Origin: a virus
IMG/VR virus record: IMGVR_UViG_3300028299_000132
Coordinates: 1 to 64,000 of that record
DNA length: 64,000 nt
Reading direction: 5' to 3' (one strand)
The notes beneath the pieces are model-generated. The model had not been told where the DNA came from. It saw only the letters and a list, made by a program, of their open reading frames with translations, and did no database searches. Shown here piece by piece: positions 9,154 to 17,411 of the stretch; the first letter of the stretch is position 1, and every line of letters starts with the position of its first letter. The position numbers and the translations under genes are program-made.

Positions 9154-9504
9154 TTATTCTATTTCATTTTTTAATTCAGTAAAACTTGTTGAATCTATAT
9201 CAACATCATCTAATGTATCTATTATATCATTGATAGTTTCTATTATTCCATTTTTAAATATTAGAAATTCATCAGATTTCAAATAAAGAATTTTTAATTT
9301 ATTATTTATCCATTCAAATGGATTTTTATTCCCACATATTCTATTATATTTATCAATGTTGTTTATATAAATATCAGATATTCTATAAATAACATTTTTA
9401 TAAAATTCTAAAGAATCTAAAGCCTTACTCTCTTGATTTTTTTTTAAAAATTCTAATATAACTTGTGTATTTAAATCTAAAATATTAAATATTGAACTTT
9501 TCAT
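9154..9504 (-). CDS. Hypothetical protein, 116 aa
   Basis: Mostly helical, acidic at the C-terminus (DTLDDVDIDS). I recognise no family. Although it sits beside a histidine kinase it has no HPt-like phospho-histidine motif. It is the last gene of a minus-strand run and converges on the kinase gene with a 7-base gap and no terminator hairpin. Confidence 0.7.
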   Translation of the reverse strand: MKSSIFNILDLNTQVILEFLKKNQESKALDSLEFYKNVIYRISDIYINNIDKYNRICGNKNPFEWINNKLKILYLKSDEFLIFKNGIIETINDIIDTLDDVDIDSTSFTELKNEIE

Positions 9505-9566
9505 AGATATTTTATTCTTTTATTATTAAATATACATTATTTTATAATTATTAAAAAATATTTTGA

Positions 9567-10070
9567 TTAATTTATTCCTTTATTAGACCAGATATTAAAT
9601 CCGTCTTTTTCTCCCTCATATTTATAATTGGATGATTGTGATAAGATTCTTATTATTTCTTGACGAGTAAACATATTTTCAAAAGTATAATTTAAATCTT
9701 CTTTGTTTATAAAAGATATTGGTTTTATATCTATGCCATAAATATTTAACATATTTGGTAAGTTTGAATATAATTCTTGCATTGATAATAATACAAGATT
9801 CTCTTTTATTTTTTCATTCATCTGATTTTCTTCTAGTACCATAACATTAAACGCGACACGATTGTTGTTTAGAATATCACCTGTTAAATCATTAACTTTA
9901 AATATATGATTTTTAGAGTCTTCCAAATCAATATAATCCTCATATGTGTTAAAGAAACTAGCTATAATGTTTTTATATGAATCATCCGCTGGTTCTATTT
10001 CAGTGAGAAATTCGCTGACTTTTATCCCAGGTATTACTATGCTTTCAAAATATTGTTCCCAATTTTTCAT
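9567..10070 (-). CDS. Hypothetical protein with capsid-tag-like N-terminus, 167 aa
   Basis: Begins MKNWEQYFESIVIPGIK, a variant of the shared tag (MK-x3-x-Y-FE). The body has no recognised domain; it looks globular with an acidic N-terminal half. Its ATG overlaps the stop of the upstream 122-residue gene at 10070, so the two are probably translationally coupled. Confidence 0.72.
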   Translation of the reverse strand: MKNWEQYFESIVIPGIKVSEFLTEIEPADDSYKNIIASFFNTYEDYIDLEDSKNHIFKVNDLTGDILNNNRVAFNVMVLEENQMNEKIKENLVLLSMQELYSNLPNMLNIYGIDIKPISFINKEDLNYTFENMFTRQEIIRILSQSSNYKYEGEKDGFNIWSNKGIN

Positions 10071-10438
10071 TATATCATCCCTTTTTCTTTTAGATATTCC
10101 GTTACTTTTCTAACAATAAACTTTGGATACATTTCTCTTTCTTTCATTGGTATTACATAAAGTATTTTATATCTATATTCTTCAAAATCAAATTTTTCAC
10201 CTACTGTTAATATACCTAATGATATCATTATTCCCTCCATAAATCCTAACATTCTCCAACCACTAATTGAGTTGTCAATAACATTTCCAGATGGACCAGG
10301 TTTTGATATATCATCTTTATAAAACCAATATTTCTTTGATAATCCTTGTTTGTATTTATTTAATGTATTTAATAAGATAGTATCCAATTCATCATCAGAT
10401 AGTGCTTCGTTTATAAAGAAATTTTCAAATTTTTTCAT
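10070..10438 (-). CDS. Hypothetical tagged protein, 122 aa
   Basis: Begins MKKFENFFINEALSDDE. The INE followed by Ala matches the T4 gp21 prohead protease cleavage rule ([LI]-x-E then a small residue), so this is one of the better tag examples. The rest is unrecognised: a helical first half and a basic C-terminus (KFIVRKVTEYLKEKG). Confidence 0.75.
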   Translation of the reverse strand: MKKFENFFINEALSDDELDTILLNTLNKYKQGLSKKYWFYKDDISKPGPSGNVIDNSISGWRMLGFMEGIMISLGILTVGEKFDFEEYRYKILYVIPMKEREMYPKFIVRKVTEYLKEKGMI

Positions 10439-10441
10439 TGT

Positions 10442-10639
10442 TTAAAATATTTTTTTAATGTAATATTTATTATCAATATCAATATCCATTTCTTTGTGAA
10501 TATTCACATCAACTTCTATACCATTTAATTTTAATTCTGTTTCTAGTTTAGCCAAATAATTAACAAGTCTAGACAAGTTATCATCTCTAGAATCGTAATC
10601 GGAATATTCGTTTAGACTAAAAAATTTATCCTCTTTCAT
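10442..10639 (-). CDS. Small hypothetical protein with tag-like N-terminus, 65 aa
   Basis: Begins MKEDKFFSLNEYSDYD, which contains LNE, so it may carry a divergent form of the shared N-terminal peptide. No domain is recognised. It overlaps the start of the preceding gene in the run by one base at 10639, typical of this phage's coupled genes. Confidence 0.65.
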   Translation of the reverse strand: MKEDKFFSLNEYSDYDSRDDNLSRLVNYLAKLETELKLNGIEVDVNIHKEMDIDIDNKYYIKKIF

Positions 10640-10869
10640 TATACAATCTCGCCCTCCAACATATTATAAACTGAATTAATCATTTCAGGACTAGCGTCTG
10701 AAAGATTATTAATAATATATGCTAATTTACCTTCTACTGATGTTTTATGATGTTCTTTAAGAATATCACCACCAATTTCGGTTCTCTTTGTTGGTTTTTT
10801 TAAATCACAACATGATAATTTATCATATTCATTAAAATCTAATAAATTATTTAATTTACTTTTTATCAT
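10639..10869 (-). CDS. Hypothetical protein, 76 aa
   Basis: First gene of a short coupled run (10869 down to 9567). Unrecognised; contains a CC pair at residues 19-20 and a helical C-terminal half. The N-terminus MIKSKLNNLLDFNEYDK only loosely resembles the shared tag. A TTAATATATA element sits 20 bases upstream of its ATG. Confidence 0.68.
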   Translation of the reverse strand: MIKSKLNNLLDFNEYDKLSCCDLKKPTKRTEIGGDILKEHHKTSVEGKLAYIINNLSDASPEMINSVYNMLEGEIV

Positions 10870-10889
10870 AATTATATTTTATTTTTTAT

Positions 10890-10899
10890 TATATATTAA
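10890..10899 (-). promoter_or_regulatory. Candidate phage promoter TTAATATATA
   Basis: An exact copy of the recurrent element on the minus strand, between the 218-residue gene (stop at 10903) and the gene starting at 10869. It would drive the 10869 to 9567 run. Confidence 0.5.
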
Positions 10900-10902
10900 A
10901 AA

Positions 10903-11559
10903 TTAATTTTCATTTTTATCTTCAAATACTTTAAATGATTTGATATATTTCATATTCTCATCTAATGTATCATCCTGAGAACTAGTATACCATTCATCGT
11001 CAGGTTTATCAACTCTTTCTAGTAACACTCTGTAAAATAGAACATCATAAACTAGATTTTCAAATTTCATATGAGCGTGTGTATTTTGATTATATACCGC
11101 TTCTAAATCATGAAAAACATGTAATATTTTATTAAAATTCTTTTTATCTAAGAAATGCATTCTTATCTCAACATTAGTCATACCTCTTTTTTTATAATTA
11201 TCAACTATTTTATTCAATCTTTGTTCTAGTTCATAACCAAATGACCCGTGGCCAGTAGCGAAAACAACCGCTTCATTCACTTTATCCATATATGAATATC
11301 TCCTGTCTTTTATTGTATCGTTTATTAATTTTCTAACTAGTTTTTTAAAATCTTTACTATCTTTATCCTTGTTTCTATTTAAATAAATAATTTCTAATTC
11401 TGATAATTCATCTATTATTGTTGATATATTTCTTCCAGTTAGATATTTTTTAACATCATTTAATGAAACTTCTAACTTCTCATATCTATCTATTATTATA
11501 TTGATTTGTTTTTCTATTCTCTTTTCAATATTCTCCATATATTTTAATTTTTTATCCAT
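10903..11559 (-). CDS. Hypothetical helical protein with a tag-like C-terminus, 218 aa
   Basis: Highly charged and helical, unrecognised. A central block VFATGHGSFGYELEQRL is the most domain-like part. The last 16 residues read MKYIKSFKVFEDKNEN, which looks like the shared N-terminal tag but is at the C-terminus and in the same frame. Overlaps the upstream gene by 8 bases. Confidence 0.7.
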   Translation of the reverse strand: MDKKLKYMENIEKRIEKQINIIIDRYEKLEVSLNDVKKYLTGRNISTIIDELSELEIIYLNRNKDKDSKDFKKLVRKLINDTIKDRRYSYMDKVNEAVVFATGHGSFGYELEQRLNKIVDNYKKRGMTNVEIRMHFLDKKNFNKILHVFHDLEAVYNQNTHAHMKFENLVYDVLFYRVLLERVDKPDDEWYTSSQDDTLDENMKYIKSFKVFEDKNEN

Positions 11560-12088
11560 AATACCAATCTAATGGTTTTGTTCTTATATCATCCAAATCA
11601 ATAATCAAACCCTCTTTATCTTTCATCTTCTTTATTGATTCCTTTTCCCTATCCATTATTCTATTTAGCACATCTGTGGCGTTATTAGAATAAAGTTCAT
11701 ATATTTCATTAACCAAGTCTATTATTTCTTGTTCTGTCATTTCGGTCGCTTTTATTAGAAATCTCCTGTATTTTAATATCGTATTCCACCTTTCTGGTAT
11801 GGAATTAACAATAGCTTTTTTTGTTATATCCTTTAGAGTCACTCTTCTATCAAGAACCACTAAGTTTATCCATTTATAAACTGTTGATTTGTCAAATGTA
11901 ACTTGATATAAATCAGATTTATAATCAGATTTCTCTTTACTTTTTATAATAACTTTTTCAACAAGTAATTTTTGAAATTGGTTTTCACCATATCCCATAG
12001 AAATCATATAATAAACATCATCATCATCTAAATAAAATTCATCATCTTCCCAATCAAAATCAGCTTCAAATAATTTTAAATATTTCAT
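11552..12088 (-). CDS. Hypothetical tagged protein, 178 aa
   Basis: Begins MKYLKLFEADFDWEDDEF: the canonical tag of this phage, with LFE followed by Ala as in T4 gp21 cleavage sites, then an acidic spacer (WEDDEFYLDDDDV). The body is unrecognised and helical. Upstream, GAAAATATAAATAAAA holds an exact TATAAATA, the T4 late-promoter consensus, about 20 bases before the ATG. Confidence 0.78.
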   Translation of the reverse strand: MKYLKLFEADFDWEDDEFYLDDDDVYYMISMGYGENQFQKLLVEKVIIKSKEKSDYKSDLYQVTFDKSTVYKWINLVVLDRRVTLKDITKKAIVNSIPERWNTILKYRRFLIKATEMTEQEIIDLVNEIYELYSNNATDVLNRIMDREKESIKKMKDKEGLIIDLDDIRTKPLDWYYG

Positions 12089-12123
12089 TACAAACTATTT
12101 TTTTTTATTTATATTTTCATTTT

Positions 12124-12492
12124 TTAATATAAATCTTTATCTACCTCAAATTGTGGATATTTTTCAATTAGTTTAGAATATGAACGAATTTTCCACCCCA
12201 GGCATCCATCCCGGCCTGATACATAAATTAAAACATGATTATTAGCTGTAACTAATTTGTTAATTTCATCTCTTGTTAATTTTATAAAAGCTCCTGGTGA
12301 TTCCTCTACTCCATTACATCTATAATTATCAAATAATATTTTTGGAGAACTATTTGTCATAATATAAACATAATTACAATTATCATCATCATAATATTTA
12401 ACAAATACAAAATCTTGTGAATTTTCTTCATCCATCCATTCAAAATCATCAAAGTCAATGTCTATTTCTTCAAATAATTTTATGTATTTCAT
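12124..12492 (-). CDS. Hypothetical tagged protein, 122 aa
   Basis: Begins MKYIKLFEEIDIDFDDFEW: canonical tag with LFE, followed by an acidic Asp/Glu-rich spacer. The rest is small and beta-rich (FVFVKYYDDDNCNYVYIMT), of unknown function. The candidate promoter at 12498-12507 lies only 5 bases before the ATG, implying an almost leaderless message. Confidence 0.78.
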   Translation of the reverse strand: MKYIKLFEEIDIDFDDFEWMDEENSQDFVFVKYYDDDNCNYVYIMTNSSPKILFDNYRCNGVEESPGAFIKLTRDEINKLVTANNHVLIYVSGRDGCLGWKIRSYSKLIEKYPQFEVDKDLY

Positions 12493-12497
12493 ATTTT

Positions 12498-12507
12498 TAT
12501 ATATTAA
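12498..12507 (-). promoter_or_regulatory. Candidate phage promoter TTAATATATA, adjacent to the ATG
   Basis: Exact minus-strand copy ending 5 bases from the ATG at 12492. It overlaps the 3' end of the endonuclease gene (12504). Confidence 0.5.
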
Positions 12508-14090
12508 TTTTTCATTTCAAATTTTAAATTACCAGAATTATATACTCTTAGATATTTTAATTCATCCATTATTTCACATTCTGTCTTATTTTTATCATAT
12601 CCTTCCCTAACTAATTTGTCCTTACGAAAATTGAATCTACTATTTCTATTTAGAGTTCTATCAAAATAATAATAGTTTGGTTGTGTTTTTCCTTTATATT
12701 GAAATCCTAATTTTTTATATAAATCACCTACACTCCACGAACGGTCTGCGTATGTTGTAATTATTTTTGGTGAATAATTTTCAATAAAATATTTAAACAA
12801 TTTTTGTGCACCACCAATAACATTGGTATTCAATTTTGAACAAAATCTTAATAATTCATATTCACCCTCTTCTGTACTCTTTTTCCCAATTGAAACTCTT
12901 CTTTTTCCAAACGTCATTAAACTCACTAACTCTTCGTCATAAAAAAGACCAATTTTCACACTTGAGCCAATAAATCCCTGAATATGATTTTTTTCTAAAA
13001 ATTCACGAATTAATTTATTATCATCAATTCCATGAATTTCACATTTTCTTCCATATATTTTATTTCTAGTTTTTCCTAATTTATTTAATATCATTGATTT
13101 AACAATCTTTTCTTTATTGAACCACTCATCTTCATAGATATGAATTAACTGAATTCCTTTTTCTTCACATAATTCTGTTTTTTCTAGATGATAATTTCTA
13201 TCCTTATATAAATCAGAATGCCAGTATATTCCATTAAATTCAAATGCTAATTTTAAATTAGGGATATAAATATCCAACTCTTTCTTTATTAATGACTGAT
13301 TATTTTCCTCTATATCACCATTATAATTATCTTTAATAAAATTTAATATATTTATTTCTTGTCCAGATTGTTTTATTCCTATTAATGGATTACAAATAGT
13401 ACAATATATTAATTTATTTCTATTTCTTTGGTACAAATTTTTAGCTGTTATATTAAAATAGTGACCATTATCACATCTTATATCTATTGTACGATCATTT
13501 TTAAGAATGAAGTTTTTTATATTATATTTTTCTAATTTTTCTAAAGCGTCTTTCTCCCATCGTTTATAAGTTTTTTTATAAAAATCTATAGTTTTACTAT
13601 AGTGTTCAACACCATATCTTTCCATATTAGTATTCTTTCTTCTATCAATTACTTTTTTATTTTCTAATGGAAATTCAACACCATATCTTTCCAAATTAGT
13701 TTTCTTTATTTTGTTTTTTACATCATCTGATAATAATGAACACTCAAATCCATACTTTTTTAAATTTGTTTTCTTAACTTTTTCTTGTATTTCTTTTACT
13801 TTCATAGGATTATCAACACCATATTTATTTAAATAGGATTGTTTTTTTGAACAGTTATGACATAAAAATCTTCCATATTTAAATAAATTTTTATTGTACT
13901 TATAATATGTAATTACTCTTTCTTTTCCACAATCAGAACATATAGATGTTATTCTTACTACTGAACCATTAGATAAATTTTCTGGTTTTATTTTAATAAT
14001 ATCATTTATTTTAACATCAAATCCATTATTTATATAATGTTTTATGTTTCTTTCTTTTACTATTATTTTTAATTCTTTTTCTTTTATCAT
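12504..14090 (-). CDS. Free-standing homing endonuclease, Hef/Vsr-like
   Basis: 528 residues. N-terminal zinc-ribbon-like Cys pairs (CSDCGK; CHNCSK), then four KYGV-type repeats (KYGVDNPM, KYGFECS, RYGVEFP, RYGVEHY) presumably used for DNA binding. The C-terminal nuclease core has the PD-(D/E)XK/Vsr-like signature ELDIYIPNLKLAFEFNGIYW and then LIHIYEDEW. A close relative of this C-terminal half lies at 34450-36270. It has a GGAG Shine-Dalgarno 4 bases before the ATG, unlike most genes here. Transcribed away from the polymerase fragment that starts at 14194, so it may have caused the break in gene 43. Confidence 0.85.
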   Translation of the reverse strand: MIKEKELKIIVKERNIKHYINNGFDVKINDIIKIKPENLSNGSVVRITSICSDCGKERVITYYKYNKNLFKYGRFLCHNCSKKQSYLNKYGVDNPMKVKEIQEKVKKTNLKKYGFECSLLSDDVKNKIKKTNLERYGVEFPLENKKVIDRRKNTNMERYGVEHYSKTIDFYKKTYKRWEKDALEKLEKYNIKNFILKNDRTIDIRCDNGHYFNITAKNLYQRNRNKLIYCTICNPLIGIKQSGQEINILNFIKDNYNGDIEENNQSLIKKELDIYIPNLKLAFEFNGIYWHSDLYKDRNYHLEKTELCEEKGIQLIHIYEDEWFNKEKIVKSMILNKLGKTRNKIYGRKCEIHGIDDNKLIREFLEKNHIQGFIGSSVKIGLFYDEELVSLMTFGKRRVSIGKKSTEEGEYELLRFCSKLNTNVIGGAQKLFKYFIENYSPKIITTYADRSWSVGDLYKKLGFQYKGKTQPNYYYFDRTLNRNSRFNFRKDKLVREGYDKNKTECEIMDELKYLRVYNSGNLKFEMKN

Positions 14091-14193
14091 AAAACTCCAT
14101 AGGTATTATTTCTTATTTGTATATAGTAATTTTTGCATACCAAAATAAACATTATCAGAAATTAATGATATATAAAATAAAAAATATTTATTT

Positions 14194-15309
14194 ATGTTAG
14201 TTCAGGATAATGAAAAATTTAACAGATTGATTATCGGTGGAAGAGAATTACTGATAAAAAAGAAATTTCAAGACTCGTATAAAAATTATAAAACCGCGTT
14301 AGATATAAGTCCTGATAATGAATATGTTAAAGAACAAATAAAAAAAATAGAAAAGTATTTTTATCTAGAAAAAAAATATACAGAGAAAAAAGCGGAGTAT
14401 GATTATAACAAAGCGATGCAACTCGCTCTCAAATTAGTTCTAAACGGAACATATGGAGCGTTCGCGAATAAATACTTTGTCCTGTCTAATGCGAAAATCG
14501 CGAACGCGATTACTTCAATGGGTCGTAATGTTATTCAATATATGTTAGAAAATATAGAAAATTATTTTTATAATGAATGGCATAAAGATGTAGAATCACA
14601 TAAATTACTTGGATTGGAATATTTAGTACAAAATAAAAATGATAATAATTATTATTTTCTTAATAGAAATTACGAATCAATTGACAGACCATTCTCACAA
14701 TTCAATACTGGTGATATGCACAATGATATTCTAAAATCTAGAAATATTCCAATAAGTAGATTAAAGAAAGTTGAAGAATATGAAGTTGGTGATTGGAAAA
14801 TTTTATATGAATATCATATTTTTGATTTTAGTAATGTAAAACCATTAGATAATAATCCAGGTTGGGAAATGATAGATGAAAAAAGAATATCAAATCCAGA
14901 TGAGATATTTAAATCGTATACAGGTGAGAATCATTTATTAATTTATGGTGATACAGATTCAATTTTTTCTGATACACAGATAGATACAGATAAAGGAATA
15001 TATACTATCGAAGAATTATATAATAATAATATTAAAAATGGTTCCGCTGGAGTTACATTAAAAGGTCATGAATCTGTTAATTGTAAAGAAAAGGTTTTAA
15101 ACTGGGATAATGATTTATATTATGCACAAGTTAAAAGGATTATAAGACATAAAGTATCAAAACCAAAATGGAAGTTAAAAACAAAAACAGGTAAAGAAAT
15201 AATAGCAACTAATGATCACTCAATGATTGTTTTTAGGTCTGGTAAAAAACTAGAAGTCAAACCATCTAATATTTTAAGAACTGATAAAATATTGGTTGTA
15301 AAAAAATGA
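14194..15309 (+). CDS. 43: DNA polymerase gp43 middle fragment fused to the N-terminal half of a split intein
   Basis: 371 residues. It contains polymerase B motif B (LALKLVLNGTYGAFANKYF, the K-x3-N-x-x-YG of the fingers) and runs into motif C (YGDTD at 14947-14958), where the intein starts. The exonuclease domain and motif A are absent, so gene 43 must have at least one more piece elsewhere. The first 60 residues instead look like a TPR-type helical hairpin (YKNYKTALDISPDN). From Ser256 the chain is the N-intein and ends in a stop. Trans-splicing with the product of 16429-17409 would restore YGDTDSLYIS. Confidence 0.88.
   Translation: MLVQDNEKFNRLIIGGRELLIKKKFQDSYKNYKTALDISPDNEYVKEQIKKIEKYFYLEKKYTEKKAEYDYNKAMQLALKLVLNGTYGAFANKYFVLSNAKIANAITSMGRNVIQYMLENIENYFYNEWHKDVESHKLLGLEYLVQNKNDNNYYFLNRNYESIDRPFSQFNTGDMHNDILKSRNIPISRLKKVEEYEVGDWKILYEYHIFDFSNVKPLDNNPGWEMIDEKRISNPDEIFKSYTGENHLLIYGDTDSIFSDTQIDTDKGIYTIEELYNNNIKNGSAGVTLKGHESVNCKEKVLNWDNDLYYAQVKRIIRHKVSKPKWKLKTKTGKEIIATNDHSMIVFRSGKKLEVKPSNILRTDKILVVKK
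14959..15306 (+). other. N-terminal half of split intein (116 aa) at the pol motif C site
   Basis: Starts with Ser (SIFSDTQI, block A) directly after YGDTD, contains block B (ATNDHS), and ends KILVVKK before the stop. The length is like that of known natural split-intein N-halves. Confidence 0.9.
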
Positions 15310-15350
15310 TATTTTTAATTTTATATATAGTTTAGGAAGGTGTTGTAATT

Positions 15351-16445
15351 ATGCTCAATAATATTACATTTATAGAAAAATCAAAAAAAATTCATGGAGA
15401 CAAATATGATTATTCTTCAGTTGAATATGAAAAATCAAATATAAAAGTTAAAATAATTTGTAAAAAACATGGTGTATTTTTTCAAACACCTTCTGCTCAT
15501 TTACAAGGAAGGGGGTGTGTTATTTGTGGGGGGAGTAAAAAATATACAAATGATTTATTTATTAAAAAATCAAAAAAAATTCACGGAGACAAATATGATT
15601 ATTCTTTAGTTGATTACAAATCAATGAAAAGTAAAGTAAAAATTATTTGCAGAAAACATAAGATTTTTGAACAAAAACCAGAAAGTCATCTAAATGGTCA
15701 TATCTGTAAAAGGTGTTATAATGAGAATAGAACAATGACAGATGTGAAATTCATAAAAAAATCAAAAGATCTTCACGGAGATAAGTACGATTACTCATTA
15801 GTCGATTATAAAAATTCTAAAACTAAAGTAAAGATAATCTGTAAAGAACATGGTGTTTTCGAACAGGTTCCATCCGCTCATTTAAGTGGACAAGGATGTA
15901 AATATTGTGCAGATATCACTAAAAGATTAACTATAATGGATTTCATAAAAAAATCAAAAGAGATTCACGGAGATAAGTACGATTATTGTAATGTAAAATA
16001 TGTTAATAATTATACAAAAGTTGAAATAATATGTGATAAACATGGTAGTTTTTTCCAATCACCTAATTATCATATGCTAGGGCAGGGGTGCCCAAATTGT
16101 CAAATAAGTCTATTGGAGAATAATATTAAAAAATTATTAGATAAAAATAATATAAATTATGAACAACAAAAAACTTTTGAGGATTGTAAAAATATTAATA
16201 AGTTACCGTTTGATTTTTACTTAATAGATTTTAAAATATGTATAGAATGTAATGGGAAACAACATTATAAACCAGTAAAATATTTTGGTGGAGACAAAAC
16301 ACTAAGTTATATACAAAAAAATGATAAAATTAAAAAAACATTTTGTATAGAAAATAATATAAAATATATTGAAATTAGTTATTTAATGTTAGAAAATGAA
16401 ATAGAAAAAATTATAGATGATGTAAAAGATGGAATATTATTTTGA
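15351..16445 (+). CDS. Free-standing homing endonuclease between the split-intein halves
   Basis: 364 residues. Four tandem repeats of about 65 residues, each with an F-x-x-K-S-K-x-[IL]-H-G-D-K-Y-D-Y motif followed by two Cys pairs that look zinc-binding, then a C-terminal nuclease-like domain (LPFDFYLIDFKICIECNGKQH) of the PD-(D/E)XK/Vsr type. It lies exactly where an intein endonuclease domain would sit but is an independent gene with its own strong Shine-Dalgarno (AGGAAGG at about 15335), which is rare in this window. Its end overlaps the C-intein ORF by 17 bases. Probably spreads the split-intein locus. Confidence 0.87.
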   Translation: MLNNITFIEKSKKIHGDKYDYSSVEYEKSNIKVKIICKKHGVFFQTPSAHLQGRGCVICGGSKKYTNDLFIKKSKKIHGDKYDYSLVDYKSMKSKVKIICRKHKIFEQKPESHLNGHICKRCYNENRTMTDVKFIKKSKDLHGDKYDYSLVDYKNSKTKVKIICKEHGVFEQVPSAHLSGQGCKYCADITKRLTIMDFIKKSKEIHGDKYDYCNVKYVNNYTKVEIICDKHGSFFQSPNYHMLGQGCPNCQISLLENNIKKLLDKNNINYEQQKTFEDCKNINKLPFDFYLIDFKICIECNGKQHYKPVKYFGGDKTLSYIQKNDKIKKTFCIENNIKYIEISYLMLENEIEKIIDDVKDGILF

Positions 16446-16557
16446 TGAAGTAGAAAGTTGTGAATTGATAGGCGGATTTGAAGAAGAATATGTATATGAT
16501 ATAGAGGTGAATGACGATACTCACACATTTATTGCAAATGATATTTTGGTACACAAT
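16429..16557 (+). other. C-terminal half of split intein (43 aa)
   Basis: Blocks F and G are intact: VYDIEV, THTFIAN, VHN, followed by Ser as the +1 residue at 16558-16560. The size fits natural split-intein C-halves. Confidence 0.9.
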
Positions 16558-17409
16558 AGTCTGTATATCAGTTATTTACCAATTATTAAATCCGTTGGAT
16601 TTACTGGAAACGAACTAGAGTTTATATTACATGTTGATAAAGTTTTTGTAAAGAAACTATTTAAAAAGTTTTTGGATGAGTACGCGGAACCATATGATGT
16701 TGAGAATGAACACGATTTTGAATTAGAGACAATCAATAAGTCTGCGATACACTTAGAGAAAAAACATTATATCAATAACGTTGTATGGGAAGATGGTATA
16801 TTTTATGATAGTTTATCATATTTCTTCCCAAAAGGAATTGAGATCGTTCGTTCATCTACACCATCTTTTGTTAGAGGAAAAAATCAACAAGGTGGAATTT
16901 GGGATTTCATAAGATATTTATTTTCCAATCCAGATAATTTAGATATAAGAAATGTTTTGAGATTAGTAAAGGAACAGAGAAAAGCGTTTGAAATGGATGA
17001 TATAGAAAACATCAGTATGAATACATCATGTACGAATTATGATGATAAGGTTGTTAATGATGTAACTAGCATAGAAGTAACAAAAGGTTCACATTTTTCT
17101 ATTAAAGCGGCCGCTTTTCATAATTATTTGTTGAATAAAAATTCTGAATATAAGACAAAATATGATATGATAAAATCTGGTAAGATAAAATATTATTATT
17201 GTAATAGTTCATTAAATAATGTTTTCGCTTATATGAGGAGTTTTCATCCATATGAAATAACTGAAAAAGAAGGAGTTATAATTGATTATGAGGTTCAATT
17301 TGAAAAATGTTATTTAACATTGGTGAATAAATTTATAGAACCACTAGGACTACCTATGATAAACAAAAGATTATCAGTATTAAATTCACTGTTTGATTTC
17401 AAAAAGTAA
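16429..17409 (+). CDS. 43: C-terminal split-intein half fused to the DNA polymerase gp43 C-terminal fragment
   Basis: 326 residues. Residues 1-43 are the C-intein (VYDIEVNDDTHTFIANDILV then HN). The C-extein starts SLYISYLP, completing polymerase motif C, and continues through the KKHY block (as KKRY in T4), RSSTPSFV (as QSSTPKAV in T4) and the thumb domain. It ends LNSLFDFKK, similar to the C-terminal clamp-binding peptide of T4 gp43. No polymerase activity is expected unless this is trans-spliced to the 14194-15309 product and assembled with a missing N-terminal part. Confidence 0.9.
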   Translation: MEYYFDEVESCELIGGFEEEYVYDIEVNDDTHTFIANDILVHNSLYISYLPIIKSVGFTGNELEFILHVDKVFVKKLFKKFLDEYAEPYDVENEHDFELETINKSAIHLEKKHYINNVVWEDGIFYDSLSYFFPKGIEIVRSSTPSFVRGKNQQGGIWDFIRYLFSNPDNLDIRNVLRLVKEQRKAFEMDDIENISMNTSCTNYDDKVVNDVTSIEVTKGSHFSIKAAAFHNYLLNKNSEYKTKYDMIKSGKIKYYYCNSSLNNVFAYMRSFHPYEITEKEGVIIDYEVQFEKCYLTLVNKFIEPLGLPMINKRLSVLNSLFDFKK

Positions 17410-17411
17410 AG

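Noticed and set aside
9154-9504. HPt phosphotransfer protein next to the histidine kinase
   Set aside because: No conserved His in an HPt-type helix; only the location suggested it.
15360-16080. Direct repeats as a CRISPR or origin
   Set aside because: The four similar blocks encode repeated zinc-type domains of an endonuclease; the similarity is at protein level.
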